A DNA stretch of 64,000 nucleotides from Lathyrus oleraceus (taxonomy: Eukaryota > Streptophyta > Magnoliopsida > Fabales > Fabaceae): contig NC_066581.1 of assembly GCF_024323335.1 (NCBI RefSeq), positions 230,780,539 to 230,844,538 on the forward strand, written 5' to 3'. The notes beneath the pieces are model-generated. The model was not told where the DNA came from, did no database searches, and saw only the letters and a list, made by a program, of their open reading frames with translations. Positions 44,691 to 55,800 of the stretch are shown here, piece by piece; the stretch's first letter is position 1, and each line of letters opens with the position of its first letter. Made by a program: the position numbers and the translations under genes.

Positions 44691-47394
44691 ACAAGTAAAA
44701 ATGGAATTTCTAATAGAGATGGTAAACAAACAATAATTTTTAGACAGGAAAAAATGGAAATGTATTAGATAAATAAATATTCACTAATTTTTAAAATGAG
44801 TTTGATTTTATTAATTGTTTTTTTAAAATGGATGTAATTTTCATATTTCAATATAAATTTAATTTTTACCGTATATTAATACGATATACATTAATTTCAA
44901 AATATTTTATAATGATGAGAAACAAACCAATGACTAATAACGATAATTTTGTAAAAAGAAATTTGACAATTTTATTTGATTCTTTTACTTGTTTTTAAAA
45001 ATATTAAACACTACTCATTTTAGAATATAGTATTTAATCAGTGATACATTTTTTCAATTGCGCACGTGATAATATTAAGATAATATTTTTTTTGGTGGAA
45101 AGTTTAAAATGTTTTATTGACGGTTAATAAACAAGATCATAAAATTAATAGGCTTTTAGATGTTACTTTTCATTAAGTTTTTTACTTTTATTTTCTTATA
45201 AAATTTTAACTTTGCATTCAATCTATAATACTTTTTTTGAATCACGCAGTTGGCAAAATAAATATAACATTTAATATGTTTTGTTGATAATAAAAAAAAT
45301 CATGAATTTATATGTCTTTTTCTTTTATTTTTTCAATTATTTATTTTCTCTTTTTTTCAATTTATAAGTTAAGAAAATGATGAATTAATATGTTTACAAA
45401 TTACTTTAGAGTAATTAAAATTTTCAATAATATATCACATGGAGAATGACAATCGGCAAAAAGGGTGCAAGTTATAAAGTCAAGTGTTCATTTCTCACTA
45501 ACTATTTCTTTTTCATATTTTTCACCTTCTTTCATTTACCATTTCTCGATTATTTTTCTTCTTTCGACAAAAATTTAGGATTTGTTCATGGCAATTGTAA
45601 ATATAATATTAAATCAACCTTAGACTATTTGATAAAACTTGAAATTAAAGTGTAAAGTGCGAATGATTAAGTTTCACACCGATTTAAAAAATGAAAATGT
45701 TAAATATATGAAAAAAAGACTCATATGACTATTATCTTAAAATTTTGGGAGAATACACGGTATGAAGGTCTCATATAATTCTTAGTCCTGCTTGCATTAT
45801 CCAATGACAATTGCAATTTAAAAACAATTATAAAATATTAATTTTTATTAGATTAGATATTCATGTAAATTTAATAAAATCTTCTTAAATTTTTAGAAGT
45901 CTCATATAAATTAATCGCAGTTTAACCATGACACAATAAATAAAAATTATATTTAATCATAATTAACGAAGACAAATGTTTTATGAAATTCTATTTAATT
46001 ATAATTTAATTATGATAAATTTTAGTCCATGTACAAAAACCTTGTCTTTTACAAGTAAAAATGGAATATCTAATAGTGATGGTAAACAAACAATAATTTT
46101 TAGACAGGAAAAAATGTAAATGTATTAGATAAATAAATATTCACTAATTTCTAAAATGAGTTTGATTTTAATAAAAAAATATTTTAAAATTAATGTAATA
46201 TTCATATTTCAATATAAAATTAATTTTAATTATTTAATTATACCATATATTAATACGATATACATAAATTTCAAATTAGTTTAGTGCACTTTATTTCATA
46301 ATGATGAGAAAAAAAACAATGACTAATAATGATAATTTTGTAAAAGTTGTTTTTGACAATTTTATTTGATTCTTTTATTTGTTTTTAAAAATATTAAACA
46401 CTACTCATTTTAGAATATAGTATGTAATTCATGATACATTTTTTCAATTGCGCACGTGATAAATAATACTTTTTTTTGGAAAGGCTAAAATTAATAGGCT
46501 TTTAGATGTTATTTTTCATTAAGTATTTTTTAAATTTTTTTATATTAAACTGTTAACTTTGCATTCAATTTATAATATTTTTTTAATGATGCAGTTGACA
46601 AAATAAAGATAACATTTAATACGTTTTATTGATAATAAAAAAAATCATGACTTAATATGTCTTTTTCTTTCATTTTTTTCAATTACTTTTTTTTCTCACT
46701 TTTTTCTTTTCTTTTCAATTTATATATTAAAAAAAATGATAAATTAATATATTTACAAATTTCTTTACATTAATTGAATTTTCCGATAATATACCGCATG
46801 GAGAATGACAATTGGCAATAAGGGTGCAAGTGTTCATTTCTCACTAACTATTTCTTCATTTTTTTCTCCATCTTTCATTTACATTTCTCGATTATTTATC
46901 TTCTTTCATCAATAATTGATGGTTTGTTCATAGTCATTGTAATGTAAATTAAATCAACCTTGGACTATTTGATAACACTTGAAATTAAAGTGTAAGGGAG
47001 GAGTTTCACATCGATTATAAAAGATAAAAATGTTGAATATATATATATATATATAAAAGCCTCCTATAACTATTATCTTAAATTTTTTGGAAATACATAG
47101 TGTCAATGTCTCATATAATTCTTAGTTATGATGTAGTTTGCAGTACCCCAAAGACGATTACAATTTAAAAACAATTATAAAATATTAATTTTTTAACAAT
47201 TAAATATTAATGTAAATTTAAGAAAATCTTCTTAAACTTTTAGAAGTCTTCGATAGATTAATTCTAATTCAACCATAATAGAATAAATAAAATATTATAT
47301 ATAATCACGATTGATTGACGATACGAAATATTTTATAAATTTTTATTTAACTAATTGTGATAAATTTTAGTCCTATGTAGTAACCTTGTCTTTT
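44691..47394. repeat. 1.36 kb tandem duplication upstream of C2H2 gene 2
   Basis: Unit A is 44691-46050 and unit B is 46051-47394. Both start acaagtaaaaatggaat and both end just after accttgtctttt. The period at the start is 1,360 bp. Both units carry 'attcactaattt', 'caattgcgcacgtgataa' and 'gtttcacaccg/gtttcacatcg'. Copy 1 of the host block has a single unit, so the tandem event followed the block duplication, or copy 1 lost a unit. Confidence 0.9.
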
Positions 47395-47680
47395 ATGCCA
47401 CTAAAGATGACTCTAAAATTTAATTACTAGCATACATTGCAAGTGCAATGGATTTCTCACTTTTCTTTTAGAGAAATAGAGAACTTTATTTATCATTTAT
47501 TTAGAAGATAATAATGACCATTTATATATTTTTCAGATTTGTCCAATTTTCTTAAAAAAACAAAAAACAAAATTATCATAATAAAAATCATCAGAATTCA
47601 ATTGATAATTCCGATATTATTTAATTATATTATTTGAAATTGAAATTGAAATTGAAATTTAAAATAGTGTCAGTTTTATG

Positions 47681-48475
47681 TAGGAGTGTCAATTTGCATA
47701 TGTTAACGGGGATTCCTCTGAAGATTATCTGTGTGGAGCTGCGAAATCGGTGATTTTTCTTCCGTGGGAACGGGGATGGAGGAAAAAATTCCGTCGATGA
47801 CACTTTGGGACGGGGATTGGGAAAGTACCATCCGTCTGCGGATTCCCCGACCCCGACCATATTATTTAAATTTTATATATCATATATTATATAATATATA
47901 TAATTATATAATTTTGCATATTTTTTATTAAAATAATAATTAATATATTAGAAAATGAAGAGTTATCCGTGAATCATTTTTTTTTGTTCTATTGAATAAT
48001 GTATTGTTTCACTACCTAAATACCCAACCTTATAAAAGTGCATCCATTAGATAAAATATACACGCGGTCTCCTATTCTTCTTTTATCAAATCTCTATGCC
48101 TCTTCTATTCCTCATCTCCTTTGTTTTCATCATCATCACAACAACAACCACCCTCCTTTGTTCATTGTTTTTGTTTTTTTTGTTATTAATACAAGATCTA
48201 TTTTTTTAAAAAGAAAAATACAAAATATATATTTTTTAAAAAGGAATAAACAACGAAAATACTAGTGCCATAATTTTGATCGAAAAATATAGAAATCATT
48301 TTAAGACATGATCTCCGTTGATCTTTGATTCTCTGTGGGGATCTGTGGGGATGAGGATGAGAAATAATATTCTCCCGTGACGGAGAACGGAGATGGGGAT
48401 AGGGAAAACATTATGGGACACAGTGAGGAGTGTGGAAACATCCTCCGCACATTTACTGCTCCGTTGACATCCCTA
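47681..48475. mobile_element. Non-autonomous hAT-like insertion, 795 bp
   Basis: The ends are TAGGAGTGTCAA and (inverted) TAGGGATGTCAA, 10 of 12 matching, flanked by an 8 bp duplication gttttatg/gttttatt (7 of 8). An 8 bp TSD and TAGGG-type ends fit the hAT superfamily. Both arms carry G-rich segments (acggggatt, gatctgtgggga) around an AT-rich centre. There is no transposase. The equivalent site before C2H2 gene 1 (near 19398-19410) is empty, which confirms an insertion after the duplication. Confidence 0.75.
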
Positions 48476-48544
48476 GTTTTATTTAATATTTATTATTTTT
48501 TAATAATAAATAAATAAATTCATAAAAAAAAACTTATTAGATTT

Positions 48545-48654
48545 AATATATGTGACACGTGGACACACTAGATTTCCATCTCCTTGTGTATAAATTCATA
48601 CGATTTCTTTACAAAACACAAATCATTTCACCAATCTGATTTCTCTTAACCAGT
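48545..48654 (+). promoter_or_regulatory. Proximal promoter of C2H2 gene 2
   Basis: A canonical G-box CACGTG is at 48556-48561 (within ACACGTGG, also an ABRE-like core) and a TATA box is at 48589-48596 (TATAAATT), 59-66 bp before the ATG. The segment is about 89% identical to the one before gene 1, where the G-box is CACGTA. Confidence 0.6.
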
Positions 48655-49137
48655 ATGGAGAATCAAAATAAGAGAAAACTGATCAATGTTGAAGAGGCTG
48701 ATGCAACTCCGAAAATCACTCGTTACTCATGTACTTTTTGTGAAAAAACATATGAAACTCGTCAAGCACTAGGAGGACACCAACGTGGTCACAAACACGA
48801 ACGAAATGTCATACGAGGGATTAAGCCTATGTCAATTCCTCGTCATCCCAAGGAAAAAGTGAATTTGATCACAGGAGCTTGTAAGGTTGATATGAAAAAT
48901 ATCAATGAATGGAAAATACCAAAACAAGATGAAGCGAAAAAGGCTCATCAAGATCAAAATAGTGCAAAATCTGAATTTAAGTTTATTTTGCTTCCCATGA
49001 CAAATTCTCAAATTAATAGGTCTGGGAGCCATCAAATTTCTAAGACTGAAATTGACTTTGGTCTGGTTTCAAAGAGAGGTACTAATAATGATTTTCATGA
49101 TGATGATAAAGAAGCTAATTCCAATTTAGTTGATTAA
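48655..49137 (+). CDS. Single-finger C2H2 zinc-finger protein, copy 2
   Basis: A 160-residue intronless protein, paralogue of 19545-20027. The finger is C26-X2-C29-X12-H42-X3-H46 with QALGGH at 37-42. The finger and the following basic HKHER segment are nearly identical to copy 1 (A27T and S32T are the only changes within residues 24-51). Elsewhere 34-35 of about 130 residues differ, yet the length is the same with no indels. No EAR motif, coiled coil or membrane segment is seen. Nuclear DNA binding is inferred from the finger; targets are unknown. The promoter has a TATA box and an intact G-box, and a hAT-like element ends 114 bp upstream of the TATA box. An intact frame in both copies argues that each is retained, but a recently silenced copy cannot be excluded. 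Confidence 0.88.
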   Translation: MENQNKRKLINVEEADATPKITRYSCTFCEKTYETRQALGGHQRGHKHERNVIRGIKPMSIPRHPKEKVNLITGACKVDMKNINEWKIPKQDEAKKAHQDQNSAKSEFKFILLPMTNSQINRSGSHQISKTEIDFGLVSKRGTNNDFHDDDKEANSNLVD

Positions 49138-49509
49138 TCTCGGTGAGATATATAATTAATTATATATTTAAAAAATATGATTAAGATCAATTGTACTCTT
49201 TTATATTTATATTGTTATATATATCAAATATAATATGGTAAGGTCTGTGTGTGAAACCCAAAAACAAAGTCTTGTGGGTGTCTTATTTTGTTGCCTATTT
49301 CTATGTAAATTTGCTTTATGAATTAATCAATTTTTATAACATTTTCATGAATTTTTTTAAAAATAATTGGAATCCAATATTGAAATTGATTTTGTTAAAA
49401 GGAACTAATGCTAACAAAGAGTCTATACGTTTTTATATTTATTTTTGTATGAACGTTAATTCTTTATTCACTAAAAGGAATTAAAATTTAGAGATTACAG
49501 ATATTGCCC

Positions 49510-49666
49510 TATTAGTATAAAATATTTTTACATCATCATTTAATAGAATTATAATATTTCATAATCTTATATCAGTATTTTAAAATTAAACGTGTGATTT
49601 AGCGGAATATTCATCCCTAATTAATTGATATTGATTAACAATATAAAAATATTTTACAATGTCTAT
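49510..49666. mobile_element. MITE-like element, copy 2
   Basis: The left end holds agtataaaatatttttacat and the right end aatataaaaatattttacaa followed by tgtc, in inverted relation. The element resembles those at 10083 and 50413 in length and end structure. It is diverged and the call is tentative. Confidence 0.4.
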
Positions 49667-50263
49667 AGATATTTTTTTCTCCTAAACTTAATAGTTAAGT
49701 TTTGAATTTAGAATGAGACAATAACAATGTCAATAAATTTTACTTGGTGATTCGATCACAATATTGTCTTATAACGATTTATTATAAATATGCATGAGTC
49801 AAAATAAATTTATGATTTCATAACTTTTATTTTTTTCAAAAAAATAAAGTTAAATATATGTATAAATAAAAAAGAAAATACATATAAATAAGAGTTTAAT
49901 TTAAAATAATAAATATAATACTAACTATTAATAATTTATTATAAAAAAAAAATACAAAAAGTGAAATTAATAAAAAATGTTACGAGGATAAAAATTTTAA
50001 ACTTTAAATTTTTTTAGATTGGTAAGATTCATGTATCAAAAGATAAATTCTTTAGATTTTTTTTTAGCATTGTTGACTGGTTTCATTTTCAGTTAAGAAA
50101 TTCGACAAATCAATCTAGAGTTTTAGAATATATCCTATTAAATTCTTATTCAATAGTTTCACGAGTCTAAAGTCATATGTAACGTTTGAATGAATAAAAC
50201 TATCTTGCATCTCGAATGAAATAATAGAATTTGTAGAATAAAACTTAAAGTAATAAAAGGAAA

Positions 50264-50407
<144 letters not shown>

Positions 50408-50412
50408 AAAAG

Positions 50413-50678
<266 letters not shown>

Positions 50679-50779
50679 CCCCGTAGTTTTACTCTACATA
50701 GTCGGTCTCAAACCCGGATAAAATGAGAGGATTATGTTAGGTAGTTAATTTAGAAGGTTTTTTTAGGATATATCACAAA

Positions 50780-51930
50780 GGGAGAAGCTTTTTCTATCAG
50801 GGAATCTTAATGGACATGTAGGTAGCGTAGCGAGAGGTTTTAAGAGCGTGCATGAGGGGTTTCGCATATGGGAGGTGAATGCAAATGATAACTCCATCTT
50901 GGATTTTTTCACCGGTTTTAGATCTTACTATAGCTAATACATGGTTTTGGAAAAGAGATGAACATCTTATCACATATAAAAGTAGGGGGATATGTTTTCA
51001 GATAGATTTATTTCTTATCAAGAGGTCCGATATGAGGATTTGCTTAGACATGTTCTCAGATAGATTTTTTTCACCGGCTTTAGATTTCTCAGATAGATTT
51101 TTGTCGACCATGAAAACAATTTATCTATTACGATGTGTGATGGAGCAGTATCAGACGTACCACCAAGACATGCAATTAATTTTTATTGGCTTGGAGAAGA
51201 CATATGATAGAGTGCTTAGAGATATTTTATGGAAAGCTATAGAGAAGAAAATGGGTTATAATTACATATACTCGACATGGTTGGAAACACATGGAATGTA
51301 AGTTCAAAAAAAGAAAAGCATTTAGAACCTATAGGTGAAAGTTGGAGGTCATATTATCCCTCAAGTAACACAATTTAAATATCTTGGATCTATAATACAA
51401 AATGATGGAGAAATAGAAGGGGATGTAAATCATTGAATTCATGTCGGGTGGTTGAAATGGAGAAGGGAATAAGGTATTTTATGTGATGGAAAGACACCAC
51501 TCAAGTTGAAGGGAAAGTTCTATCGGATTGCGGTAAGACCTGTAATTTTGTACGGGATAAAATGTTGGGCGGTTAAATGTCAACACTTGAATAAAGTAAT
51601 TGTAGGAGAGATGATGATTTTATGGTGGATATGTGGTAAGAATCACCATGATAGAATTAGAAATGAAAATATTAGATAGAGTGTCTGGGTAGCACCTATA
51701 GTGGAGAAGGTGGTAGAAAATAGACTTACATGGTTTAACCATGTAGAGAGAATACCAATAGATTCTATGGTAAGGAGGGTATACCAGATGGAGAGAAGGA
51801 AAAAATTTAGAGGAATGAGAAGACCTAGAAAGACTATCAGAGAAGTTATTAAGAAATATCTTGAGATTAATAATTTGGATAGAAACATAGTCCTTGATGG
51901 AACATCATGGTGAAAGTTGATCCCTGTAGC
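50780..51930 (+). pseudogene. RTE-type LINE relic with central deletion
   Basis: Pieces of a non-LTR retrotransposon in changing frames. The end of an apurinic-type endonuclease is at about 50795-50980 (LNGHVGSVARGFKSVHEGF; DEHLITYKS in the next frame). A reverse transcriptase start, VFIDLEKAYDRV-like, reads FIGLEKTYDRVLRDILWKA at about 51180-51240. The C-terminal part is at about 51330-51910 (QFKYLGSIIQNDGEIEGDV, VILYGIKCWAVK, then NRLTWFNHVERIP and RPRKTIREVI). The catalytic palm of the RT is missing between 51300 and 51330, so a large internal deletion is present in addition to stops. Plant RTE-like elements show this order. The 3' end abuts LTR-like DNA. Confidence 0.8.
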
Positions 51931-52495
51931 CTATAGCACCCTAAATTCAACTAATCTATTCAATTGAATTTTGATGCTTTATTTAATTATTAAATGATTT
52001 AATATGTGTTATGTGGTGTTGGTGGTTATTAGAATTTTAATTAGTTTATTTAATTAAAATAGTAGAATATTAATTAAATAAATAGAAAATGGAAAATAGT
52101 GAGATTTGAGTGGAAAATAGATTTATGAGAAATTATGGTGTAAGTGGTGAGAACATAAAATATTTGTGGAATAAAACATAATAATTAGTAAGCTGAAATT
52201 AGGGTAAATAAATAGATTATGTGATTAGATTTGGAGAGCATTAGGAAGTTGAGTAGTACGTGAGAAATTGAGAAAATAGCTTTTGGAGATTAAGAGCAAG
52301 GGTTTGAGGAAGAAAAAGAGGAAGTCATAATTAGAGTGTTTTTGCTAGAGAATCTAAGGTAAGGGGGAAAACTACTTAATTAAAGGTGTTAATTTCATGA
52401 AAAAGTTTTTTTTTCTATTTTTTCCCAATTGATGATGTGTAAGTATATTTGATATAATATTGTGATGAATCTATTTTGAATGTTCATTGTGATAT
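51931..52495 (+). repeat. Probable gypsy LTR fragment (same group as 5024-7204)
   Basis: It starts TATAGCACCCTAAATTC. It shares with the minus strand of the 5024-7204 solo LTR a 'tctaaggta' plus G-run stretch, similar AT-rich runs and the same order. It is cut off at 52495, where an inverted Ogre LTR fragment begins. No ORF. Confidence 0.4.
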
Positions 52496-52840
52496 TATAG
52501 TGGGGTTTCCGTTACTTTTAGGTTTATTGACTAAAACAAAAGTCAACATACAAATCGAGTCGCCACCGCACTTTTATTTGTCCAAAGGAAAGGCTAAAAA
52601 GCGAACAAAAGCCAAGTAAGAATTTTTTCAAATAAAAAACTAATAAAAATGTCAGAGATCTAGGTAAGGGGGTTGGTTATGAAATGGGAAGGTTTTACGC
52701 ACCCAAAACATCCTTAGTACTCTAAGGGGGTTGGTATTTGTGAAAAGATTTGTACAAAAGATTGGTGGGATGAGAAGAGAATAGATTATATTTACAAATT
52801 TTGTTGTTTGAATGGATGAATCCATTTCCTACGTACCATC
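52496..52840 (-). repeat. Inverted 3'-terminal fragment of an Ogre LTR
   Basis: This 345 bp is the reverse complement of the last part of the plus-strand Ogre LTR (about 57320-57692). Shared stretches include gacatttttattagttttt, tgttttgggtgcgtaaaacc, acttttggttt-like and cggggtttt-like parts. It ends exactly where the plus-strand LTR begins, giving a head-to-head arrangement. Confidence 0.85.
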
Positions 52841-55800
52841 TATAAGACCCTAATTTTGACCCTAAGATCCCTCATGGCATCATACCATTGCACAAGTGCA
52901 TTGCCTCAAGAATCATAACATGTTTGTCTCCTTAACCCTAGGGTGGGACTTGTGTGAGTGGTTTGAGACCACCAAGCATGCTTGTATTGTATATTATTGC
53001 TTTTTTTATTTGTTTACTAACCAAAAGCACAAAAATATGTCACTAACTCTTTTTGTTTAGAAGCTCAAGTGATCATGTACTCCCATGCTCCTAGGAGGCT
53101 CCTAAGCCCAATGAAATGGCTAGATGAAGATGAGAAAAAGCATGACAATGGTACACAAAGTTCTTAATCATCATATATGTCTCCCAAGTATCTCAATTTT
53201 CTAATTTGATCAAGATAACCCAAAGGGCTTGAAGATTGTTTCCCAAGGAAACCCTAATTCAACTATGCTTTGACTGTGCCTTACCCATGAAGCAACCTCA
53301 ACCTATGATCAAATTTAATTAATGTAAGTTATTTAACTCATCATTTTATGCATATATGAGCCTATTTGAGAGTCCTCAATCATTTATTCATTAAGATTGG
53401 AAGTTTGGCCTTGAAAAGTTGACCAGTCAAGTCATCTGATTAAGTTGAGCACCATTGAGATATAACTTTTGATGTATTTATCAAATGAAGATGACCCCAA
53501 GAGAATTTTTTTTCTTAATAACCATATTAACAACTTTAATGTTCATCAAAAATACATTTGAAACTTGTAAGGTCATCATTAATTTCAAAACATTATAGGT
53601 CATTTTGACTGAAACCCTAACTTTGGGTCAACTTACCAAGGGCATAACTTCCTTAACTTTTATGATTTTGAGGTGAGACAAAATGCATTGGAAATATTGA
53701 TATGTCTAATTCAAATGTTATATTGGACAAAATTTCATAATCCTAAAATAAATACATGTGATAATACAAAACATTATAGGTCACATTGGACCTAAGTCAT
53801 TGAATTTGAAAAAGTACCTAACTTCAAATGCCCATAACTTTGTCATAGAAAATCCAAATGATGCAAACTTTGAGTCTAAATTTATCATCTTGAAAATATC
53901 TACAACTGTTTTGTTGAAGGTTTTTCCATTTCAAGCTTGAATCATGAAAAAAGAGGGGTTTGAATAGGCTTACTTTTGGTGAAAATTTTCAAAGGTGACT
54001 TAAACATGTTTTGTACCTAATTTTTCACATCCAGTTTTCATTAATTTCCAAATGCCAAATGAATTTTTGTCCAACATGACTTTTGTTCCTTATTTCAAGG
54101 GCTTTCGAACCATTACTCACATTACTTTTTTGGACTTACCATGTGAGAGTTTCGAAGAACTCTTCATTTATGTGCATTTTGACATTTCATGATGTAACTT
54201 GATATGCAAGCTGATTCCACTTCATGTACACGTCCAATTCCACTCCAAATGAACTCAACATGGTTTTGCACTCATCATTGGGTCTCACATGCGCCTGTAC
54301 AGGCCCATGCATATCCATTTTCAAATGCCATGCACACGAGGGAAGCATGATACACCGCCAATCTCAGCTTTAAATAACTGCCCATTCTCATTTATCCATC
54401 AACCTTTTGGAGATCTGAAATGTTGCGGCATTGAAACCATAGCCATACCAAAGGAACTTTCTAGAAATGTTTCTCACTTTTAAGCTTGAAATTCAACATC
54501 ATTAGTTGATTTTCAAAGCTCAATTCCTTAGCCTATCATCTCCACTGCATCCCTAGAGTAAAGAGGAGTCAAGATCTTAAAGGTTTCGTGGCCTGAAGAG
54601 CTTCAAATCAGAGGTATACCTTCAAACTTTTTGGATCTAGAACTTGCAATTCAATGTAGTATTCTCTTGTTTGTGTGGTTTTCTGAAGTCCTCACACTTG
54701 AGGCAAGCCAATGGTGGTTTCAATTTTCCATTTCGTGCACTTTCAATTTGAATACCATGATCTTCCACTTCATATTTCTCTCAATATAGGAAGAGTGAGG
54801 AAGATCCATGGATACTGTGGTGATCTCCATCGCACGAGCTTCATTTCCATGTCCTCACTTTCCATTTTTGTTAAACTTTTTTCTCTGCAACTGGTGGCCG
54901 GATTCTGTTGGCTCGCCGGAGAAGACGGTGGTTTCCACCACCACCATTGACATGTCTTACTTCCTGGCCTTTAGATCTGAATGCCACGTTCTAATCTCAT
55001 CCATCCCTTATGTTTACTTTATTTAATTCAAAGTGTTGCGCGCTTGACTTGGTTACATCGTGTTCCTCATGATCTGGACCGTTTCTCCTTGCCACGTTAA
55101 TTAATGAAGTCTATCCTGTGGCTGCACATTTTTCTATCTATTTTCTTTTATTTTCAGTTAATTCAATTGATTTTCAAAAATTCATAAAAAATTTATTTGA
55201 AGTCATAAAAATATGAGACCAACTCCAAAAAATTTCTTGAAAAATCTATTTTCATATTATGATTTTTAAATATTTTTGTGACTTCATTTAATATTTTTTT
55301 GTGAATTATTTGGTTTTTTATAGTTTTAATTCATTTTAAAATACTTTCTGATATTTGAAAAATCCAAAAATATTTTCCTAGCATTTATGGATCATGATAA
55401 GTCAATGAAAAATAGTCTCATCAATTTCTTATTTGATTTGAAATTTATTTGAGATTTTAATCCATTTTGTGCTATTTTTAATTGTTTTTAATTGCTTTCT
55501 GATTTCAAAAATTGTTGAGAAAATTAGTCAAAGTTTGTTCGACCATGTTGGACCTATGAGAATTTAATTGGACTTGTTGAAGTTGATTTGAATTTAATTT
55601 GAGGTTTGACCTTATTTGTTTATTTTTTATTTGCATTTTATTTTAATTCAAAAAATACCAAAAAATTATTGTTGATTTGTTGACTTGTAATCTTCATTTC
55701 TTTTCTGTTTGACATTGATTGATGATGACTTGGTTCATATTTGATCAATTAGATTTGATACTTGTCTTCCTTTTCCCTCCCTTTCATCTTCATCCCATTC

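Larger units (their letters stand above)
44136..49800. repeat. Duplicated host block, copy 2
   Basis: It matches 12013-20520 in the same order and orientation: upstream AT-rich DNA, proximal promoter, C2H2 gene and about 490-600 bp of 3' flank. It differs by lacking the 5.4 kb Tnt1-like element and by having a 1.36 kb tandem duplication (44691-47394), a hAT-like insertion (47681-48475) and a MITE-like element (49510-49666). The duplication moved several kilobases together, so it is segmental rather than retroposition. Small ORFs at 45446-45655, 47630-47931 and 48038-48265 are not supported. Confidence 0.8.

Noticed and set aside
54711..55026. Two overlapping ORFs in the Ogre LTR
   Set aside because: No homology pattern, no conserved start, and they lie inside non-coding LTR DNA.
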